NCBI RefSeq assembly: GCF_042453785.1
Contig: NC_091668.1
Location: forward strand, 29,079,501-29,143,500
Reading direction: 5' to 3'
Source of the DNA: Malus domestica
Taxonomy: Eukaryota; Streptophyta; Magnoliopsida; Rosales; Rosaceae
Length of the DNA stretch: 64,000 bases
Below, piece by piece: positions 56,401 through 64,000 of the stretch. The notes under the pieces were generated by a model that worked only from the letters and a program-made list of their open reading frames with translations, did not search any database and was not told the origin of the DNA. Positions within the stretch are counted from its first letter, which is position 1. Each line of letters begins with the position of its first letter. The translations under genes were made by a program, and so were the position numbers.

Positions 56401-57786
56401 TCTAATGTGATAAAAAACTTACACATAACATGACATTATTGTTTTTTTCATAATTTTGTTAAATTAAATTAGCCACGGACAAGATCCGAACTCATACCAT
56501 CCATCATGCAAGAATTTAACACCTTTATATCATTGTGATAAATGACTTATTGAACCGAAATGTTGTCACAGCTAAGTCGTTTAATTTTTAATTCTTATTT
56601 GGAGATAGAGAAGCAGCAAACGGGGGTAGCCGTTGATGGTGGGATGTGGATTGTTGTTCATTGTTGACTACTTCGACATCAATAATTGAGTCTGAACTCT
56701 GACTAAATTATTTTATACAGCGTGTATATGTATGTACGAGCAAATCTAAAATTATTAAGGAAGTTTAAAATAAAATAAATTGAAATCACGAAATTTTATA
56801 TTTTAGAATTTAGAATTTTTTTTGTTTGGTTAGATACAAAATTTAATGTGGTATAGAGTTAGTAATATATAAATGAGATATAGTAGTTAAAAAATGTGCT
56901 AGTATTGGTGTTGGAGACGGCGATGATAATGGTGGGTGATGGTGGCAACGGTGATGAAGATGGGTAGATGGGTAGTGGCGGTTGTAGCAGCGGGGGAAAC
57001 ACCGATATGTGGTGGTGGAGGCAGCCGTGATAGTGATGATGGTGGTGGTAGTGGTCACTCATGGTTGAGTTTTTTAATACTTTATTTGTAACTTCCCATT
57101 CATAAAATATTTAAAAATAATAGTCATTTACATGAAATTTAAACTTAAGAATTTAAAGTATCAAATTCAGAGTATTTTTTTCATACGAAAATTCTAAATT
57201 TTTATGTTTATGAATCCAAAAAAGAAAATTGATGCATATTAATTATAAATTTTAATTTTTATCCAAATTTCAAGTTTATTTTCCTGTAGTGTTAATTCTT
57301 TTTTCCCCTCACCAATTGATTCCATTCCAGCATCCAATTAATTTAAAATGATCAGCCTGAATCCTGAATTGGCTAATTAGGGAAATAAAGCAAATTTCTT
57401 TCTTCAAAATTAACAATAGCCTCATTGCCTGGTAAATAAACAGCTAAGCAAAATTTGGCACACCATTTCCAGAACCAATTCAAGATGGTATTTGAAACAT
57501 GAAAGTATATCTTATGTCACACGAAGATCTCGTCCGGCCGGTCTAAATACAATTTTATTGACCCGTCCGGCCGGTCTAAAGTATATGCCGATTAAATACA
57601 TGCTCACAAATGACAATTAACATCTGGTTCAGATTGTTGTGTTTAAATGTAGAATCTGTTACAAGTTCCAGCAAGACTAACAAAATTGCGAATTCAAAAT
57701 TTGAACATTGTAACATTCGCGACGATATATAGACAAAACTGAGTCAGAGACAGGAAGGTTGGATCGATGAGGGTCTGAATATCAAC
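56401..57786. other. Intergenic, AT-rich with a GGT-rich stretch
   Basis: Between about 56900 and 57060 the sequence is rich in GGTGGTG / GGCGATG triplets, producing histidine/threonine-rich spurious frames on the minus strand. A local repeat (GTCCGGCCGGTCTAAA) occurs near 57532 and 57564. No gene seen. Confidence 0.5.
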
Positions 57787-60594
57787 TCACATATCCATAG
57801 CTTGGGGTCCGACTGACGTCTTAGATTTCTTTTCTTTCCTCTTCTTGCTTCCACTTTTGTTTTTCCTTTTCTCTGGCTTGACATCTACGACTGGCCGAGT
57901 ACTCTGCAAGTGCCGATGAATGGCAGCTAGGGGATTCGACTTGAAAGTGGGATGATTAAGAACTGTAGTCAACTGCTTTCCTTCCTTCAATCTGATGAAA
58001 CGGAATCCACTATTACTTAACTGAAATTTCATAGGAGAATGTGAAAATGAAAAGTGAAGATTGCAACCGGATTTAGAGTTACTTACACTAGCCTTTTCTT
58101 GGATTTACAATTTATCTTCAACTCCGAAGCAGGAGTGGGTCGCTTTTCCTTCAACTCCGGAAGGAATTCTGAGAAAGAAGAGAGATCATATGCTTTCAGT
58201 TTCTTCTGTCGACTACGTAGTTTCTTCTTCTGGTAGAAGATAAAGTTAACTCATTAGCATCCAACGCATTGTAAAAGACCACTAAAACATAATGATACGT
58301 GTTCAAGTTATATCAGTAACATACAGAACAAAAAAATCCAGAAAACAATTGTTATTGAAACGAAGAAAATGCCAAGTTCTGACAAAAAACAAAATGCCAA
58401 GTGGAAGTTTGATACAGCATTTTGTTTGGGGTGGGAGAATATTTGAAGACAAAAATCCAGAATTTCTAGAAATCTGCCCTCTTCCTGCCTTAAGCTACTC
58501 CAAGTTCATATAGAGCAACAAAGGTTTTCAAAATCACTGCAGTGGTAACTTCTTCCTGATCAGTTTACACAAGTTGACGGTTCGAAGATTGGGAACCATT
58601 TCAACTCTTATTAAGCCCTAAGAATGGGCTCGGTTTTGGGTTTTCGTTGGGCCCATTTTGAACCCTTACAAATGGGATCAAAATCCCTGTACACTAAATA
58701 TAGGCCACATAGACATCCTATCATCCCTCGTCTGGCCCCAATATGCGGTCCATACTAAGCTTTAAGTTTCCCAGGAAAACGAAATGCAAGACCACATTAC
58801 TCTAATGTGTATCTTTTGGTTTCTTTTTGTTTGTTGCTACTTTATCCCCAACCTCCAAACTCCAAGGCTAATTGTCTTCATCTAAAGCAACAATGCCTCC
58901 CAATTCTCTTCATCAGTGATCCCCATTCCTCCAACATTTATGCACCAAGACTTGTCCATTCTTGTGAAAGACCTAGTTTTAACCGAAGAGCTTAGGGGTT
59001 CAATGCTTGTGTTTGAATCAAAGGGAATCCGTGCAAAGTCAGCAACCCCCCTGCATCTTCATTGTCACCCATCAATAGATGGCGTAAAGATGCTTTCATG
59101 CAACTCACTATGCGTTGTTGCCAAATGGGTGGTTACGCTTTCGATCCCAAGAGAACTCAGAAGAGCCCCTGGCACTAGTCCCCTCTCGCGAATCCTTGAT
59201 TATTCAAAAATGTTACTCATGTCTTTTTGTCCACTATAAATAGGGCTGAAACTCGCCAAGGTTCCATGAGTGGCAGGCCAAATAAAGCTGGGAAGTTGTA
59301 AACTTCCCAAACCCAGGTTTTCATAAATAACAACAAACATGACTTTATGATTATTTTCTCTCTCCCTCCAAACTTGAAAGGAACTCCCTAAGTAATTTCT
59401 TCTGTGCCACTCTCCATGAGGCATTGTTAGATAAACACATCCTATGTCAATTTTCATAGTGTAGCTTCTTATTCTGCTTCACTCAATGATCTTGATCAAC
59501 CCCCACCAAGACACACACCCACACCATGAGTCACCACCATCCAGCACAATTTCTGGTCCACTCAAAATTTCTTAGTTAAGTGTTGATAACCTCACATTCT
59601 CTTCCCCCCCCCAAACAAAACAACAAAAACCACCCCACCCCTTACAAATGATAACAAAAATTACAATGAAACATATTCCTCTCATGCCAAGTTTGATATG
59701 GGAACTCGATTAGACTAGCTAAAATTAAACGACTAGATTTCATGTGCAATCAAGGAGGAATATGGATGCAGTATAGCTAACTGACTAGATTTCATGTGTG
59801 TATCAAGGAGGAATGTGGATGTTGTAGTCTAACATGGAGGATTACGATGGAATATTCCTAAGAGGTTGATGCTCCAAATAAGAACACAACATTTCATAGT
59901 CTTCCTTGATTGCACATAAAATCCAGTCATTTAACCTAGTCCAATTTATTATAGTCTAATCCTCCACATCAACATAGCCTCAAAATGAGCTCAAAGCAAC
60001 CAACCGGAAAACCATGAACATTAAACGTTATGTCACCGCCAATTAATTGCTCTGAAGTCTAAAAACTCAAATATGTCTTCCGCCATTGCAGACCTCCTCC
60101 AATATCACCTCATCAAATGACATATCTAAACAATGTACCACAATAACTCCGGTCATAATACCGGAAAAGCATTGGTATTTCGTCAAACAAAGCGAAAGTT
60201 GATGAATTGGAGATCCTCACCTTAACAATAGCCTTCTGTGCACCCAAGGAAGAAACTGCATCTCTAACCTCTGCATTGTTCATTGACAAAAATTAAACTT
60301 TCGGAAAAGCTATATATCAAAAAGCAATCATCTTTCGGAGAGAAACTAATTGGGGATCAAAATCTGTATCGATATTTACTGTTACGATTCATTTTCAAGA
60401 GACACCGAAAATCCAAACTTACTAGCATAAAATTCGAGCTTCTTTTCGAACTTCCGGCCAGCTTTGGTCGACGATTCTGATCTGCACCCAAAAAATAAAA
60501 CTCAGAGAGAGAGAGAGAGTGAGAGAGAGTGAGAGAGAGAGAAGGGGTTGCGCTGCGTGGTGGTAAGGTCTTACCGTGAACCTGGCTTCCCCAT
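57787..60594 (-). CDS. SLX9: Ribosome biogenesis protein SLX9 (plant type)
   Basis: Five exons on the minus strand: 60594-60575, 60481-60423, 60270-60221, 58229-58087 and 57991-57787. They give 158 residues in phase. The protein is small and basic: MGKPGSRSESSTKAGRKFE, then KKLEFYAKVRDAVSSLG, KKKLRSRQKKLKAYDLSSF, SEFLPELKEKRPTPASELKI, LVLKEGKQLTTVLNHPTFKS, NPLAAIHRHLQST, and a Lys-rich tail ending GPQAMDM. SLX9 is a nucleolar factor needed for pre-rRNA cleavage and 40S export. I set the exon 4/5 junction as CTAGT|gtaagt to atcag|ATTGAAGG because it gives the family-typical LVLKEGKQL; using an upstream acceptor would insert LSNSGFRFI. The gene starts head-to-head with the ARGLU1-like gene. Confidence 0.85.
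59700..59965. repeat. Direct and inverted repeats in SLX9 intron 3
   Basis: The phrase GACTAGATTTCATGTG plus ATCAAGGAGGAAT occurs twice in tandem (near 59731 and 59783) and once inverted (TCCTTGATTGCACATAAAAT near 59904). TCTAACATGGAGGATTA likewise pairs with TAATCCTCCACAT. This fits a small hairpin-forming repeat, probably a decayed MITE. Confidence 0.6.
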
Positions 60595-61701
60595 CACTGA
60601 AACTTTCGAGCTTTGGTAGAGAGAGAAAGAGAGATATACAGAGAGAAAGAGATATTGTGTAGAGGGGAAGGTTAGATGGGTGGAAGTGTGGTAGTTGGGG
60701 CGGTGGTGGTGCTGCGACGGTTGGCGACCGTGGTGGGACCCTGAGTGTTTATGCGGCGGGGCTGCGGATTTAGTAGGCGTTGGGGGTGCGCAGCGGTTTA
60801 TGGTTTGTCATGTTTTATTATTATTTATTTTACATTTTATGAGTATATTTTTAGAAAAAAGTCCTCTCCGTCTTTCGTATTTTCATCCGAGGCCCAAGAC
60901 TTTATCAAAATACCAAATTGATCAAAATCTCCGTCTGTCCGTCCGTCGCACCAAATTACAAATTGCAAATTACAAAACTGCCTCTGGTAGGAGTTAGGGT
61001 TTCGTCCAAGGCGGAGCTGGGCGGTTTCCGATCTTCCTGATTGCTCTCTTGTCGTAGGTACCATCTGCTCTGCTCTGTGCTTCACAGGTATATATCTAAT
61101 TTTTTTTTTCCATCAACAAAATTAACGAACAAACCGGTTTTTTATTTTTTAATTCCATGGCGATGATTAACTTTGCAGTTTCTTGGGGATTAAATTGTCA
61201 GTAGAATATTCAATTTTTATTTATTAATTATGTATATGATTTAGTGGATTGTTCTTCGCTGATTAATCAGTTCCTAATTAGCCCTTCAAAATCAGACACC
61301 ATTGTTTAATTTATGCTTATTGATTTGTGGTTTTTGTGGAAACAGCCTCTTTGCAAGCAAGGTAGGTCTTCGTTCCCCCGACCCTCGCAAAGCGGGAGCC
61401 TTGTTGGCTTGGGGTCTTTATTAATTTTAATCTGTTGTATTTTCAGCATTCTGCTTAATTATTTACATGACAAGTTTTGTATATTCATTAGATTTTCTGA
61501 CAGTTTCTCAGCTGCAACTGAAATGTTAAGAATCGTTGTTTTTATTGCTTAATTGATCATTTGACAGTTTCTCAGCTGCAAACGAACCGTTAATGATTGA
61601 TTTGATTTGGTTTTTATAGGGCAAAGTAGGAAAAATTGTTGTTAGTGTACAAGTTTCATTCTAAGAAATATTCCTAGTAGGCTTAAAGTTGAGGCGGAAG
61701 G
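60595..61701. promoter_or_regulatory. Bidirectional promoter and ARGLU1 leader
   Basis: SLX9 begins at 60594 on the minus strand, and the ARGLU1-like gene runs the other way, with its coding start at 61702. The SLX9 side carries GA-rich leader sequence (60612-60660). The ARGLU1 side carries GTTAGGGTTTCG near 60993, a telo-box-like motif common in translation and ribosome gene promoters, then at least two leader introns (donors near 61055 and 61361, acceptor TTTTATAG at 61620). A shared promoter region of a few hundred bases is inferred; start sites are not determined. Confidence 0.55.
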
Positions 61702-63257
61702 ATGCCTCGTGACTTGGCACGGTCACAATCACGATCACCTTCTTATAGGCGAAGGCTTTCGCCATCTCCAGTGGGGTATAGGTCTAGCAGGAGAAGCCGC
61801 AGAGACAGAAGCCGGTCTCCATATTCCTCGTATTCTTATAGCAGGTGATCCCGTTAATATTCCGGCTTTTTTGTGATAATTTAACTGATTCTCAATCAAT
61901 TGCTGGAAAGATTGAAGCGTCGCATATCGCTGATGTGATTTGGTTTACATAATGTTCGAGTTTCTATGTATGCATCTTCTCATCCTTATTTTTAGGTCTT
62001 TTGGTACTTTTTTATGTCTAGTGTGAATCCTGTTCGTAGACTTGCATGTTACAAGAGAGTGATGTATGTAATTTGTTAAATATCTGACCAAGGATTTTGG
62101 TAATGGCTGTCAGATTTTTTCGCTTGGAACACTTGGATTAGTTTCGTTTAGAACATTGTTTCATTTCCCAATCATGAAGTCTTGTAAATCTGTTTTATAG
62201 AAAATGAATATGTGCGTTCAAGTTTACCTGGAACCTATTATGTTGATGTTGAGGTCACAGCTAAACGGAGCATTCTCATGAAATATCATTTTGAGTCAAT
62301 ATTCTGGATGCTAATTGCTAATATTTGACCATTTTCCCTCAAACCTTCAAGTGGACAGGAATTAGTAGTTCCATTGCCTGGGCTTGGTATGCTTTGACAT
62401 TTTTTGTTCTGAGTTTTCTTTTCCCATCTTCAACTACAGTTGTGGTTTGTAGGTTTCGTTGCTGTCATGCTAATGCCAAAGAATTGCTGACGTTGTCATA
62501 AAATCTGATGGTTGGCTCATTTTGGATCTAACATTGATGGACATGTGACCTTTGGAAAAAATAAATTAGTTCTTGATTGTTTATAAATAACTGGATAAGA
62601 GTCTAGTATGAAAACATGGATTAAAATATAGAGTTGCCAGAGTGATATAAGGTTGCATGCTCTTCCTAAGAATTTAAAAGAATTCAGATTCTTCCCGTCA
62701 AATGGGAAGTGAGCAGGTGATGTTTGTTGTTGGATTTCCTTTTGTTGCTCCATTGTGACCTTTGCTTCTTCATGTGATAAAAGATGGAGCACACAAAGGT
62801 TATACTTAACAATGTATGAGGTAACCGTACATGTTTCTATATATTTTGTGCTACATGGTGGACAGACTTGATAGTTATTGATTATGTGTAGTCATGTCCA
62901 GTTTTAATTGCTGTTGCTAATAGCTTTGTTTTTAGTATACAGACGGAAAAGTCGTTCAATTACCCCTAAGCGTCGAAGAAATCGTTCTCCGACTCCAAGA
63001 CGTCGTAAAAGTCGTTCACTGACCCCAATATGTCATAAAAGTCGTTCTCCAACCCCAAGACGCCGTAAAAGTCGTTCTCCAACCCCAAGACACCGTAAAA
63101 GTCGTTCTCCAGTTTTGAAGCACTATAAGAGGCAAAGAAGTAGGAGCTCCTCCTTGTCTCCTATTCGTAAATCTTCTAGTTCAAGTCTTGGATTGTTGGA
63201 GCAGAAAAATGCCAGTGAGAAATTGAGAAAGGAAGAAGAAGAAGAAGAGAAGAAAAG
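61702..63257 (+). CDS. ARGLU1-like arginine/glutamate-rich splicing protein (5' part)
   Basis: Two coding exons are visible, 61702-61844 and 62943-63257, joined in phase (GC AG|A CGG). The start is [18 protein letters not shown]. The protein is an Arg/Ser domain: [19 protein letters not shown], then five imperfect repeats of [10 protein letters not shown]. It then changes to a Glu/Arg/Lys helix ([16 protein letters not shown]), where exon 2 ends at a gtataa donor. This RS-to-RE layout is that of ARGLU1 homologues, nuclear coactivators and splicing regulators. The remaining RE-rich exons lie beyond the right edge: from 63258 to 64000 I find only intron-like sequence with no in-phase continuation. 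SR-like repeats alone could suggest a classical SR protein, but there is no RNA-recognition motif. Confidence 0.8.
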
Positions 63258-64000
63258 GTATAACAATTACTTAACATCAGTTCTTTTATGATATCAGTTT
63301 TTTTTATGACTTTTTTAAGTTCATCTTTAGAGTAGACTAACAGTTTTAATTCTTTCCTGACTTATGTGCTTACATAGTGGGACTGTTTTCATTGTTACCC
63401 ACAAATTTATGAGTTTTGATTTTTACATGAATAGTAGCCCTCCTGAAAATTACTGTATTTTTTCTGGATGCTTACTATTGTGTTTAGTTCATTGAAACGA
63501 TAGTGTAATTAACATAAGGGAAAGAACCTCCGGTTCATGTTTGAATTAGCCTACTAGACACTCTGTGGAACATGCTTGTTTGTTAACATTTAAGTTTTAT
63601 ACAACAGTACTTTCTTGGAAAATTAAACTAAGGATGGCTGCTGTTTACGTATGCAAAATTGAGATGCACACAACTTTTTTTAATTTGTAAAGAATGTCAG
63701 CTTCAATAGTGGAGTGTGAACCAAATCTCCAAAACCGCAATACTGAAGAGGTATCAAAATCCGATGCTTTACAATGCTATTCAGTGATATGAGGCTTGCA
63801 ATTGTGTTTAAAGAAAGGAAAATTTGTGTTTGAGCATGTTTGTTAGACCTTGCTATGTATTTCTTCATCAGCTAACCTCTAAAGATTCTTCCACCGGATT
63901 TCCAATGGGAGTTGGAATTTGTATAAATTTATTCAGGGAATCCCTCAGTTTGGTTGCAGTTATTTCTTGATTTCAGAAGTTAATAATATGAAATTGAGTT
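63258..64000 (+). other. Intron of the ARGLU1-like gene, running off the right edge
   Basis: AT-rich sequence with no frame that continues the Glu/Arg-rich helix. The AG near 63978 is followed by early stops in every useful phase, so the next exon is expected outside the window. Confidence 0.55.

Noticed and set aside
58916-59239. 107-codon plus-strand frame in SLX9 intron 3
   Set aside because: No recognisable domain, no splice context and antisense to an intron; probably chance or decayed repeat.
1-64000. CRISPR arrays, operons, bacterial-type origins or attachment sites
   Set aside because: The window is plant nuclear DNA; the regular repeats present are microsatellites, minisatellites or transposon-borne arrays without spacers.

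Overview
The window is nuclear DNA of a flowering plant. It is AT-rich and intron-rich, with GT-AG introns, plant-type microsatellites, many short inverted-repeat transposons (MITEs) and LINE fragments. The proteins are plant-specific or plant-like: a plastid chaperonin alpha subunit, TIR1/AFB, plant p24-delta and plant SLX9. Several repeats look like those of apple and pear relatives, so I infer a Rosaceae tree (Maleae likely). That placement is from memory and not tested.

Layout. At 0-1.9 kb there is an unidentified open frame running off the left edge (-), one stray DHHC palmitoyltransferase exon (-), and a repeat with a hAT-like end. At 1.97-6.28 kb (+) lies a nine-exon Cpn60-alpha-type chaperonin, best matched to the divergent alpha2 subunit. 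At 7.78-9.12 kb (+) is a RING-H2 ubiquitin ligase with an N-terminal zinc ribbon. At 11.1-11.7 kb (+) is a decayed TIR1/AFB auxin-receptor fragment. Two tandem paralogues of a proline-rich membrane-anchored protein (DUF7036-type) occupy 12.55-19.19 and 21.01-25.40 kb (both -).

A transposon-rich block follows at 26.9-36.0 kb. A hAT-like element (26909-30597) has an exact 8-bp target duplication. It contains a second hAT-like element (28298-29929), also with an exact 8-bp target duplication, which carries two palmitoyltransferase exons with their intron. The outer element also carries a twice-repeated plant snRNA promoter driving a 5' fragment of U2 snRNA. A 1.2-kb TIR element and a 5'-truncated L1-type LINE follow; the LINE holds a MITE with a 10-bp target duplication.

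From 37.9 kb the region is genic again: an F-box/LRR gene (+, 38.68-40.16), two tandem p24-delta cargo receptors (-, 41.52-43.88 and 45.21-53.32), a small coiled-coil protein (+, 55.35-55.80), SLX9 ribosome biogenesis factor (-, 57.79-60.59), and head-to-head with it an ARGLU1-like RS/RE protein (+, from 61.70, cut by the right edge). Intron 2 of the second p24 gene has grown to 6.2 kb through RTE LINE fragments and a 3.7-kb retroelement-like block with two tandem arrays.

The genes are independent housekeeping or regulatory loci, not one pathway. The main evolutionary themes are tandem duplication (two pairs), asymmetric intron invasion after duplication, and gene or promoter capture by hAT-like transposons. 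I found no sign of a wholly new molecular system. The nested hAT pair with its captured snRNA promoter is the most unusual object.
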